NCBI RefSeq assembly: GCF_900115705.1
Contig: NZ_FOXL01000009.1
Location: 1-64,000 of the forward strand
DNA from: Frateuria terrea
GTDB lineage: Bacteria > Pseudomonadota > Gammaproteobacteria > Xanthomonadales > Rhodanobacteraceae
Direction: 5' to 3'
Length of the DNA stretch: 64,000 nt
A program made the translations under genes and the position numbers. Positions within the stretch are counted from its first letter, which is position 1; the number at the start of each line of letters is the position of its first letter. Shown piece by piece: positions 56,515-64,000 of the stretch. A model generated the notes under the pieces. The model was given only the letters and a program-made list of their open reading frames with translations. It was not told where the DNA came from and did not search any database.

Positions 56515-58350
56515 ATGTCCTCCCCCGCCCTCGATCTTCTCCACAGCGTCTTCGGTTACGCCAGCTTCCGCGGCCAGCAACAGGCCATCGTGCACGCGGT
56601 GGCCGAGGGTGGCGATGCGCTGGTGCTCATGCCTACCGGCGGCGGCAAGTCGCTGTGCTACCAGATTCCCGCGTTGCTGCGGCCCGGCACGGCGATCGTC
56701 GTTTCCCCGCTGATCGCACTGATGCAGGACCAGGTCGACGCCTTGCGCGAGGCCGGCGTCGCCGCCGCCTACCTCAACTCCAGCCTGCCGCCGGAGGACC
56801 AGCGCGAGGTCGAGCGCCGGTTGCTCGCCGGCGGTCTGAAACTGCTCTACGTGGCGCCCGAGCGGCTGCTGACGCCGCGCTTCCTGGGCCTGCTCGAACG
56901 GATCGACGTGGCCCTGTTCGCCATCGACGAGGCGCATTGCGTCTCGCAGTGGGGACATGATTTCCGCCCCGAGTACCGCGAGCTCACGGTGCTGCAGGAG
57001 CGTTTCGCGCAGATCCCGCGGATCGCGCTCACCGCGACCGCCGATCCGCGCACGCGCGCGGAAATCGTCGATCGTCTGGGCCTGGGCGAGGCGCGCCAGT
57101 TCGTCTCCAGTTTCGACCGACCGAACATCCGCTACCGGGTGACGCTCAAGCACAACCCGCGCACGCAGTTGATGCAGTTCCTCGATGGGCACCGCGGCGA
57201 AGCGGGCATCGTCTATGCACTGAGCCGCAAGAAGGTCGACGAGACCGCCGCCTGGCTGGCCGAGGCGGGCATCGAGGCCCTGCCTTACCACGCCGGGCTC
57301 GATGCGCGCGTGCGCGCGGCCAACCAGCAGCGCTTCCTGCGCGAGGATGGCGTAGTGATGGTCGCCACGGTCGCCTTCGGCATGGGCATCGACAAGCCTG
57401 ACGTGCGCTTCGTCGCGCACCTGGACCTGCCGCGCTCGATGGAGGGTTACTACCAGGAAACCGGCCGCGCCGGCCGCGACGGCCTGCCGGCCGAGGCGCT
57501 GATGCTCTACGGACTTTCCGACGTGGTGACGATGAGCCAGATGATCGCCCAGTCCGATTCGGCGGACGAGCGCAAGCGCATCGAGCGGCAGAAGCTCGAA
57601 GGCCTGCTCGCCTTTGCCGAGGCCACCCGCTGCCGGCGCGAGCTGCTGCTGGGCGCGTTCGGGGAGGACTACCGGGGACCCTGCGGCCACTGCGACAACT
57701 GCATCGAGCCGCCGAAGACCTGGGACGCCACCGTGCCCGCGCAGAAGGCGCTTTCGGCGGTCTACCGCAGCGGCCAGCGCTTCGGCGCCGGGCACGTGAT
57801 CGACATCCTGCGCGGCATCGAGGGCGAGCGGATGCGGCAGCTGGGCCACGAACGGCTGACCACCTTCGGCATCGGCGCCGACATGGACGAGAAGGGCTGG
57901 CGTTCGGTGTTCCGCCAGCTGCTGGCGGCCGGCCTGCTGGAGGCCGACGCCGAAGGCTACGGCACGCTGCGCCTGACCACGGCCAGCCGCGCGGTGCTCA
58001 CCGGCGGCCAGCAAGTGCTGCTGCGCGAGGACGCGCGTCCCGTGCGCAGTGCGCGCCGGCGCCACGACAGCCAGCTCGTCACCGGTGCCAGCCTCGGCAT
58101 CGAGGCCTATGAACAACCGCTGTGGGACGCCTTGCGCGCCCTGCGCACGCGTCTGGCCAAACAACAGGGCGTGCCGCCCTACGTGGTGTTCCACGATGCC
58201 ACATTGCTGGCGATGCTGCGGGCGATGCCGGCCAACGAGGACGAACTGGCCGACGTCAGCGGCGTGGGCGAGGCCAAGCTCAAGCGCTACGGACGCGATT
58301 TCCTGGCGGTCATCAACGCGACCGAACCGGTGCCCGACGACGCTTCGTGA
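56515..58350 (+). CDS. recQ: ATP-dependent DNA helicase RecQ
   Basis: RecQ unwinds DNA in recombination and replication repair. The 611-residue enzyme has FRGQQQAIV (motif 0), Walker [16 protein letters not shown] box [19 protein letters not shown], motif [14 protein letters not shown] and the RQC zinc cysteines in [11 protein letters not shown]-terminal HRDC domain is present ([32 protein letters not shown]). I prefer the ATG at 56515 ([14 protein letters not shown]); ATGs at 56506 and 56485 add up to ten residues. Confidence 0.95.
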   Translation: MSSPALDLLHSVFGYASFRGQQQAIVHAVAEGGDALVLMPTGGGKSLCYQIPALLRPGTAIVVSPLIALMQDQVDALREAGVAAAYLNSSLPPEDQREVERRLLAGGLKLLYVAPERLLTPRFLGLLERIDVALFAIDEAHCVSQWGHDFRPEYRELTVLQERFAQIPRIALTATADPRTRAEIVDRLGLGEARQFVSSFDRPNIRYRVTLKHNPRTQLMQFLDGHRGEAGIVYALSRKKVDETAAWLAEAGIEALPYHAGLDARVRAANQQRFLREDGVVMVATVAFGMGIDKPDVRFVAHLDLPRSMEGYYQETGRAGRDGLPAEALMLYGLSDVVTMSQMIAQSDSADERKRIERQKLEGLLAFAEATRCRRELLLGAFGEDYRGPCGHCDNCIEPPKTWDATVPAQKALSAVYRSGQRFGAGHVIDILRGIEGERMRQLGHERLTTFGIGADMDEKGWRSVFRQLLAAGLLEADAEGYGTLRLTTASRAVLTGGQQVLLREDARPVRSARRRHDSQLVTGASLGIEAYEQPLWDALRALRTRLAKQQGVPPYVVFHDATLLAMLRAMPANEDELADVSGVGEAKLKRYGRDFLAVINATEPVPDDAS

Positions 58351-58387
58351 CTTCGCTCCCTCGGGGAGGCCCGGCGTCACGCGGATT

Positions 58388-58726
58388 TCATGGCCCGCCC
58401 TGCGCCTGGCATGCCACGCCAGGCGCCGAGGCGATGTTTTCTCCAGGCTGCAATGGCGCCAGCCACGCGTCATGCATGCCCTTGGTCCACCACTGCCAGC
58501 CGTCGCCCACGTAGCGCGCCCCGCTGGCCGAAAGGGCGATCGTGAGCCGATGGGTGGCGCCATCCACGGCCAGCACGGCACGATCCGTGCCCTCGTAGCC
58601 CGCCTGCACCACCCGTCCGTCGGCACAGTGGTAGGCACGCCGGGGCGGCGACGCGCGGGTCGGCTGGCATGCCGCCAACAGGGTGGCGGCCACCAGGATG
58701 GGGACGGAAACCAGGCAAGGGCGCAT
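58388..58726 (-). CDS. MliC-type lysozyme inhibitor-like lipoprotein
   Basis: The 112-residue precursor has a lipobox LLAAC (Cys20) after a hydrophobic signal, so it should be lipid-anchored. The mature part begins YHCADGRVVQAGYEGTDRAV and ends with a second Cys, the small beta-barrel layout of MliC-type inhibitors of c-type lysozyme. The start at 58726 has AGGAGA upstream. It converges with recQ. Inhibition of lysozyme is inferred from the family only. Confidence 0.8.
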   Translation of the reverse strand: MRPCLVSVPILVAATLLAACQPTRASPPRRAYHCADGRVVQAGYEGTDRAVLAVDGATHRLTIALSASGARYVGDGWQWWTKGMHDAWLAPLQPGENIASAPGVACQAQGGP

Positions 58727-58817
58727 CGGTTCTCCTCGGGCCTGTGAAGGCGGTCGCGCCTTCACGCGTCCGCCAGGCAGGACGGGCATCCCCATGCCTT
58801 GATGACAAACGCTTGGT

Positions 58818-58823
58818 TATAGT
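58818..58823 (+). promoter_or_regulatory. probable -10 box for the FHA-kinase operon
   Basis: TATAGT at 58818-58823 lies 28 bases before the FHA gene start. No matching -35 box sits at the usual distance (a TTGATG is only 13 bases upstream), so regulated or extended-type use is possible. Confidence 0.4.
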
Positions 58824-58851
58824 GCGCCAGATACCTTTTCGAGGCTTTTCG

Positions 58852-59376
58852 ATGGACAGCCCTGGCGAGACCACCGTACTGCCCCGCAGCAAGCGATCGG
58901 CCGGCCCACAGGGGACCCGGTTGTTCTCCGCCGAAGAACTGCGCCAGTTCGCCCGCGAGGCGGCGCCGGTGCTGCTGGGCCGGGCCAGCGCCGCGGCTCC
59001 GGTGCTGGAGGGCGCCAACGGCGTCGTGCTGGGCCGGCGCCTTTCGTTGCGAGCCGGCCGGCAGACGATCGGGCGGCGGAGCGACAACGATATCGTGCTG
59101 GACGACCTGAGCGTTTCCGCCTCGCATGCCTGGATCATGAACCAGCAGGGCCAGTACGTACTCATGAACACGCTGTCGACCAACGGCACCTTCGTCAACG
59201 GCAAGCGCATCCACGAGGCGACGTTGCGGCACGGCGACCGGGTGCGCTTCGGGCAGGTGGAATTCACCTTCCTGACCCGCGAGCGCGGTGCTGGCGGCGT
59301 CGCCTGGCGCAACTGGCTGGCGTTGGGTGCCGTGGCACTGGTCGCGATGGGGGTGGCGGCATGGTGGCTGGCCTGA
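58852..59376 (+). CDS. FHA domain protein with C-terminal membrane anchor
   Basis: FHA domains bind phosphothreonine. The 174-residue protein has a variable N-terminus with Thr (GETTVLPRSKR), an FHA domain at about 60-145 (QTIGRRSDNDIVL, VSASHAWI, LSTNGTFVNGKRI) and one transmembrane helix near the C-terminus (152-173). It overlaps the kinase gene by 16 bases, so the kinase is its probable partner; the early ETTVLP is a plausible phosphosite. Confidence 0.9.
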   Translation: MDSPGETTVLPRSKRSAGPQGTRLFSAEELRQFAREAAPVLLGRASAAAPVLEGANGVVLGRRLSLRAGRQTIGRRSDNDIVLDDLSVSASHAWIMNQQGQYVLMNTLSTNGTFVNGKRIHEATLRHGDRVRFGQVEFTFLTRERGAGGVAWRNWLALGAVALVAMGVAAWWLA

Positions 59377-61091
59377 TCCCAGCCGCCGACGAGCGCGCGG
59401 TCCCGCCGACGGTGGGGCGCTATCGCATCGAGGGCGTGCTTGGCGCCGGCGCCATGGCGGTGGTCTACGCCGGCTTCGATCCGGAGATCGAGCGCCGGGT
59501 GGCGATCAAGTGCCTGCGCAGCGCGGTGGCCGCCGATCCGGCCTACCGGGCGCGCTTCGTCACCGAGGCACGCGCAGTAGGCCACCTCACGCACCCGCAC
59601 ATCGTCACCCTGTTCGACGTCGGCGAGATGGAGGACGGCCGTCCCTACATCGCGATGGAGCGGCTCTCCGGCGACACCCTGGCCAGTCGCGTGGCACGCG
59701 AGGGCTTGCCCTCGCTGCCGGTGGTGATCGGCCTGGTCGAGCAGATCGCCAGCGCGCTGGACTACGCGCATGCACAGGGCGTGGTCCACCAGGACATCAA
59801 GCCGGAGAACATCATGCTCTCCGATGGCTGGCAGCACGCCAAAGTCAGTGACTTCGGCATCGCCGAACGGCGTGATCTGCGCCATGCGGGCGCACCGCGC
59901 CGGGAGATCGGCGGCACGCCGGCCTACATGGCCCCGGAGCACCTGCGCGGCGAACGCACCGACGCGCGCAGCGACCTGTTCTCGCTCGGCGTGGTGCTGT
60001 ACTGGCTGCTCAGCGGCAAGCTGCCCTGGGAGGAGACCGGCGACGTCAAGCGCCTTCTGGCCGAGCGCCAGCGCCTGCCCCAGCCAGCGCTGCAGGCACG
60101 CGACCCGTTCACCCCCTCGATCCTGCTCGACATCGTGCAGACGCTGCTTGCGCCGGCGCCGCAGGATCGCTACCAGCGCGGCGCCGAACTGATCGACGAT
60201 CTGCGCCTGGCCTTGCGCGAGTACGAACGGCTGCACCAAAAGCCGATCGCCACGCGGTTGATCTCGCTGCGCCTGCGCTGGGCCGGCATCCTGGCCGCGG
60301 TGCTCAGCCTGACCCTGCTGATCGGCCTGGCCGCGATCTACGCGCGGCAGAATGCGGCGGTCACCGGCCTGGCGCAGGACTTCGGCCGCTCGCTGGGCCG
60401 CATGGTCGCCAGCGAGGCGGCGGAGAACCTGCTGCTGGACGACCGCGCGGCGACCCGTGCGCTGGTGCAGGACATCTCGCGCAACCGGCAGATCTACTAC
60501 CTGGCCATCGCCAACCGCTACGGCGAGGTGATCGCCAGCACCCGTGCCGACGAGGCCGGCCGCCCGCTGCCCGCCCGTACTAACGAGGAGTTCCTGCCGG
60601 GCACGGGCGACATCACCAGCTACCGCGTACGCATTCCCGACGGCAACGATCCGGGCGAGATGCTGGTGTTCGACGTGCCGGTGCGCTACCAGACGGCGAA
60701 AGTCGGCCAGTTGCGCCTGGGAATCAGCGACGCCCCGTTGCGCGCAGCACAGAAGACCACGCTCAAGGCCATCGTGGCCGTGCTGCTGGTAACCCTGGCT
60801 GCCGTGACCGGCGCGGCGTACTGGTTGTTCCGCCGCCTGCTCGGCCTGCTGGACGTGCTGGGCGAGGCGATGCTGCGGGTCGGGCGTGGCGATTTCAGCC
60901 ACCGCATCCGGCTGGTGCGCCATGACGAACTTGGCCGGCTGTTCGCGGCCTTCAACCTGATGTCCAACGCATTGCAGGCGCGCGAACGGCGGCCCCGCCG
61001 CTCGGCTGCCCGGTCATCCACGCCGCTGGAACTGCCCACTCGCATCCTGCCCGCGCCCGAGCAGGTCGGGGACAAGGTGGCGCGCGATTAG
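59361..61091 (+). CDS. membrane Ser/Thr protein kinase with sensor and HAMP domain
   Basis: The 576-residue protein has an N-terminal Hanks-type kinase domain (21-290): Gly loop GVLGAGAMAVVY, Lys50, catalytic loop HQDIKPEN (Asp145), DFG at 164-166 and APE at 191-193. The Arg before the catalytic Asp is Gln144, so this is a non-RD kinase. A helix (307-327), a periplasmic sensor region (328-468), a second helix (469-490) and a HAMP domain (491-542) follow, with no output domain after HAMP. It overlaps the FHA gene; a PP2C phosphatase is convergent downstream. Confidence 0.92.
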   Translation: MVAGLIPAADERAVPPTVGRYRIEGVLGAGAMAVVYAGFDPEIERRVAIKCLRSAVAADPAYRARFVTEARAVGHLTHPHIVTLFDVGEMEDGRPYIAMERLSGDTLASRVAREGLPSLPVVIGLVEQIASALDYAHAQGVVHQDIKPENIMLSDGWQHAKVSDFGIAERRDLRHAGAPRREIGGTPAYMAPEHLRGERTDARSDLFSLGVVLYWLLSGKLPWEETGDVKRLLAERQRLPQPALQARDPFTPSILLDIVQTLLAPAPQDRYQRGAELIDDLRLALREYERLHQKPIATRLISLRLRWAGILAAVLSLTLLIGLAAIYARQNAAVTGLAQDFGRSLGRMVASEAAENLLLDDRAATRALVQDISRNRQIYYLAIANRYGEVIASTRADEAGRPLPARTNEEFLPGTGDITSYRVRIPDGNDPGEMLVFDVPVRYQTAKVGQLRLGISDAPLRAAQKTTLKAIVAVLLVTLAAVTGAAYWLFRRLLGLLDVLGEAMLRVGRGDFSHRIRLVRHDELGRLFAAFNLMSNALQARERRPRRSAARSSTPLELPTRILPAPEQVGDKVARD

Positions 61092-61190
61092 CCGATGCCT
61101 GCTCTTCACCTTGGAAGGAAGGCCATCCGGGTAATGCAAACACCGGCCTCCACCGCCCTTGCCTTGCAGGCGAGGGCTTGAAGGACGGCA

Positions 61191-62126
61191 TCAGAACTGC
61201 TTGAGCCTTTGCTTGAGCTCGAGCGCGCGCGCGCGGTAGACGGTGGCCGGTTCGAAATCCGGCTCGATCACCAGCACCCGGTTCCACAGCGCGATCGCCT
61301 GGTCCAGTTGCTGGTCGCGATACAGCACGATCGCGCGCTGGTGGTAGACCGACACCAGCTGCTCGCGCAAGGACGCCGCGTCCGCGCCACCGGCCGGCAG
61401 ATGCGGATCGGCGTCCAGCGCTTGGTCCATGCGTTCCAGCGCCTGTGTGCGCTCGCCCTTGCGCAGCAAGGCCAGGCTTTCGTCCTGCAGCCGGCGCGCC
61501 TTCGCCGCGTCGGAGGCATCGATGGGGGTGGCCGATGCCGTCGGCGCGGGGCCTTCCGGCGGCGCAGCCGATGCCAGGCGCGAAGCGGGCAGGCGCAAGG
61601 TCTGGCCCACCCGCAGCATGGACGGGTTGGCCGAGCCGTTGTAGCGGGCCAGGATCAGGAAACGTCCACCGTCGCCCAGGTAGCGCGCTGCCAGCGTGCT
61701 GTAGGAATCGCCCGTTCGCACCACGTACGGGCGCGAGGCATGACCCAGCGCCTGCTCCGGGTCGACGGTGAGCTGGCGCAGCATCGCCTGTGCCGCGCCA
61801 TCGTCCGGATAGACCTGCAGGTAGCGGCGCAGCTGCCGTTCGCCTTCCCGGTAGTGGCCGAGCTGCAGCTGGTCGTTGACGATGGAGGCCAGCGAAGGCG
61901 GCGGCGATTCATCCTCGGCGGCAGGCAGCGTGGCTGGGGCAGGGGCCGGCGTCACCACGACCTTCGCCGGAGCGCCGTGGCCGAGCATCCGCGTCCTCAG
62001 CTGCTGGAGCTGCGTGCAGCCCCCCAGGCCGGCGCCGACCAGGCCGATACCGGCCAGCACCACCCATCGATGCCAGCCTTGCGCCAAGCCATGCTTATGT
62101 TCCAAGTACCGCACAGATGCCCTCAT
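61191..62126 (-). CDS. LysM-domain lipoprotein with TPR-like C-terminus
   Basis: The 311-residue protein has a long N-region, a hydrophobic segment and a lipobox GLGGC (Cys37). A Pro/Ala linker is followed by repeats (HYREGERQLRRYLQVYPDDGAAQ) and a LysM peptidoglycan-binding module at about 134-180 (YVVRTGDSYSTLAARYLGD). A TPR-like C-terminal region follows (ALERMDQALDADPHL; AIALWNRVLVIEPDFEPA). It probably links the envelope to peptidoglycan. The start at 62126 overlaps the PP2C stop (ATGA), so phosphatase and LysM protein are coupled. Confidence 0.88.
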   Translation of the reverse strand: MRASVRYLEHKHGLAQGWHRWVVLAGIGLVGAGLGGCTQLQQLRTRMLGHGAPAKVVVTPAPAPATLPAAEDESPPPSLASIVNDQLQLGHYREGERQLRRYLQVYPDDGAAQAMLRQLTVDPEQALGHASRPYVVRTGDSYSTLAARYLGDGGRFLILARYNGSANPSMLRVGQTLRLPASRLASAAPPEGPAPTASATPIDASDAAKARRLQDESLALLRKGERTQALERMDQALDADPHLPAGGADAASLREQLVSVYHQRAIVLYRDQQLDQAIALWNRVLVIEPDFEPATVYRARALELKQRLKQF

Positions 62127-62974
62127 GCCTGTCGAATCCCCACGTCCCCGGCCCGGACCGCTTCGCGACGGGAGAGCCGCGCCCACCATCGCGCGCCACG
62201 GGCACGCCACCACTGCACCCAGCCTATCCGGGCGAAGATCAAGGAGACATTGTCGCCTTCCGCGCCGCCGCGCTCCACTGCCTGGCCGAGTGCCTCGTGC
62301 AGCGCCGCGCGCAGGTTTCGCCGGCGCGCAAGTCGACCCAGCTCGCCGGTCGACAGCCGCTCCCACGCGCCGTCGCTGCACAGCACGAAGGAGTGGCCGG
62401 GACGCAGTGCCGCCAGGCCGTGCTCGACCTGCGGCGGCTGCGGGCCGCCCAGGCCGCGCAGCAGCTTGTGCTGGTCGGCATCCTCGCCCATCGCCTCCGC
62501 GGCGAGTTCGCCGCGCGCCACCTTCAGCTGCGCCACGCTGTGGTCCTCGGTACGGCCCAGGCAACGCGTGCCGCGGAACCGGTACAGCCGGCTGTCGCCC
62601 ACGTGGGCCCAGCAGGCACGCCGGCCGCGGAGCAGCAACGCGACCACCGTCGAATGCGGCGTGGCGCCAGCCAAGCCTTCGCCGCGCCGGCGCAGTTCCG
62701 CGTGGGCAGCCTGGCACACGGTCTCGAGGAACAGCGGGCCGGGTTGTTCGCGCCACAGGCCCTGCTGCCACAACCGGAGCGCGGCCTCGATGACTCCCGT
62801 GGACGCCAGTTCGCCGGCGCCATCGCCGCCCATGCCGTCGGCCAGCACCAGCAGCCGCGCGTCGCTGGCTGGGTCGTGCAGGCAGACGAAGGCGTCCTCC
62901 TGCGTGGCGCGCCCGCCGCGTGCACGGCCGGCCGCGACCGATGCTGCCGCCTGGACTTCGATCCCCTGGTCCAT
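62123..62974 (-). CDS. PP2C family protein serine/threonine phosphatase
   Basis: The 283-residue cytoplasmic phosphatase has the metal-binding motifs of the PPM family: NQED-like ATQEDAF (24-29), VLADGMGGDGAG (43-54), AHVGDSRLYRF, EDHSVAQL and the final EGDNVSLI. Short C-terminal basic and Trp-rich residues are extra. Convergence with the FHA-kinase operon suggests it reverses that kinase, as in other bacterial kinase/phosphatase pairs. It is the first gene of the PP2C-LysM pair. Confidence 0.92.
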   Translation of the reverse strand: MDQGIEVQAAASVAAGRARGGRATQEDAFVCLHDPASDARLLVLADGMGGDGAGELASTGVIEAALRLWQQGLWREQPGPLFLETVCQAAHAELRRRGEGLAGATPHSTVVALLLRGRRACWAHVGDSRLYRFRGTRCLGRTEDHSVAQLKVARGELAAEAMGEDADQHKLLRGLGGPQPPQVEHGLAALRPGHSFVLCSDGAWERLSTGELGRLARRRNLRAALHEALGQAVERGGAEGDNVSLIFARIGWVQWWRARGARWWARLSRREAVRAGDVGIRQA

Positions 62975-63027
62975 CGTCCGGCCCCCTGCCCGAAGATGGA
63001 CAGAGCATACCGCCGGGAAAGCGGGCC

Positions 63028-63450
63028 TTACATGTCGAACTTGGCGAGCTGGAAGCCGCGCTGCTGGTATTCGCGCCAGCGGTCGCGCGAACCGGTGCGC
63101 GCGTCCGGTTCGGCGGCCACCACTTCCAGCACGCGCTCGAACCGCCCGGCGGGGCAGGCCTCTCGCAGGTTGATCAGCAGCGGACGGTCGGGCGTCTCGA
63201 TGCCGGGCGGCACGATCAGCACGGCGGTATTGGCATCGTCGTCATCGCCGGCCAGTTGGTGCGGGATGTAGGCATCCGGGTCGAAGTCCCACAGAAGCTC
63301 GTCGAGCGCCTCGGCCTGCTCGAAGTCGTGGACGAGGATCAGCGTGGGCTGCTGCGCGGCATAGGCACGCCGCGCCAGCTCGCACACCAGCAACAGGGGT
63401 TGCTCGCGGAAGCGTGGCTTGTCGATCAGGTAGAAGTCGGCGCGGGGCAT
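63028..63450 (-). CDS. holC: DNA polymerase III chi subunit
   Basis: Chi links the clamp loader to SSB. The 140-residue protein starts MPRADFYLIDKPRFREQPLL and has the Rossmann-like pattern of HolC (CELARRAYAAQQPTLILVHD, EALDELLWDFDPDAYIPHQL). The position next to pepA, with which holC is commonly linked, supports the call. A gap of 64 bases follows pepA. Confidence 0.92.
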   Translation of the reverse strand: MPRADFYLIDKPRFREQPLLLVCELARRAYAAQQPTLILVHDFEQAEALDELLWDFDPDAYIPHQLAGDDDDANTAVLIVPPGIETPDRPLLINLREACPAGRFERVLEVVAAEPDARTGSRDRWREYQQRGFQLAKFDM

Positions 63451-63514
63451 GGTCGACTCGTCAAGGAGGCGGAGGGTGCGGCGCCGCGTCCTGCGCGGCG
63501 CCGATAACCGGCGC

Positions 63515-64000
<486 letters not shown>

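Noticed and set aside
58852-62974. Type VI secretion regulatory locus
   Set aside because: Kinase, FHA and phosphatase genes occur, but no secretion structural gene (TssB, TssC, Hcp, ClpV) is in the window, so I do not assign the cluster to type VI secretion.

Overview
The window is high-GC chromosomal DNA (roughly two thirds G+C by eye) packed with core genes in short operons. Protein sequences and gene order point to a gammaproteobacterium of the Xanthomonadales/Lysobacterales, most likely the Rhodanobacteraceae (Rhodanobacter, Dyella or Frateuria-like). The main signs are kdsD-kdsC-lptCAB-rpoN-hpf next to hprK-rapZ-EIIA-ptsH-ptsI, suhB beside trmJ, and purMN divergent from a DUF2066 gene. 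I see no rRNA or tRNA gene, insertion sequence, prophage or CRISPR array. This is inference from sequence reading alone; no database search was run.

Layout. 0-5 kb (minus strand): a regulatory phosphotransferase set (HPr kinase, RapZ, a mannose-type EIIA, HPr, enzyme I) with no permease. 4.8-10.3 kb (minus): hpf, rpoN and the Kdo synthesis/LPS export block lptB-lptA-lptC-kdsC-kdsD. 10.5-12 kb (plus): ibaG-murA. 12-15 kb: a DUF3108 protein and purM-purN. 15-18 kb (plus): DUF2066 protein, AI-2E/PerM-type membrane protein and hda. 18-18.7 kb: three tandem small KGG-motif genes. 19-20.8 kb: suhB and trmJ, divergent. 20.8-23.7 kb: oxyR divergent from ahpC-ahpD, with a readable OxyR site and promoter between them. 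24-31.9 kb (plus): an M1 aminopeptidase, a 1368-residue membrane protein of unknown function, and prmC. 31.9-36 kb: dxs, a low-affinity iron permease family protein, an HNH endonuclease and a SapC-like protein. 36-41.5 kb (plus): a three-gene RND efflux operon. 41.6-47.8 kb: a Gfa-like protein, a GNAT acetyltransferase, then a translationally coupled operon (GMC oxidoreductase, DoxX, cupin, SMP-30, two-domain VOC) and a HAD phosphatase. 47.8-53.7 kb (minus): a secreted alpha-amino acid ester hydrolase-like enzyme, otsB-otsA and a CorC/CNNM-type protein. 53.8-55.5 kb (plus): a PhoU-like protein with a Pit phosphate transporter. 55.6-58.7 kb: a hypothetical gene, an alkyltransferase-like protein, recQ and an MliC-type lipoprotein. 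58.8-63 kb: FHA protein and membrane Ser/Thr kinase facing a LysM lipoprotein and PP2C phosphatase. 63-64 kb: holC and the 3' end of pepA.

How the genes work together. Many neighbours form coherent units: Kdo and LPS export with the rpoN/PTS regulatory block, peroxide sensing with peroxide reduction, trehalose synthesis, phosphate uptake, and Ser/Thr phosphorylation with its reversal. The least explained parts are the GMC-DoxX-cupin-SMP30-VOC operon, the 1368-residue protein with an apparent internal duplication, the kinase/FHA/PP2C/LysM cluster, the KGG triplet and the RND pump with an atypical proton-relay motif. Two inverted pairs of GC-rich REP-like palindromes sit between genes at about 12.1 and 26.8 kb.
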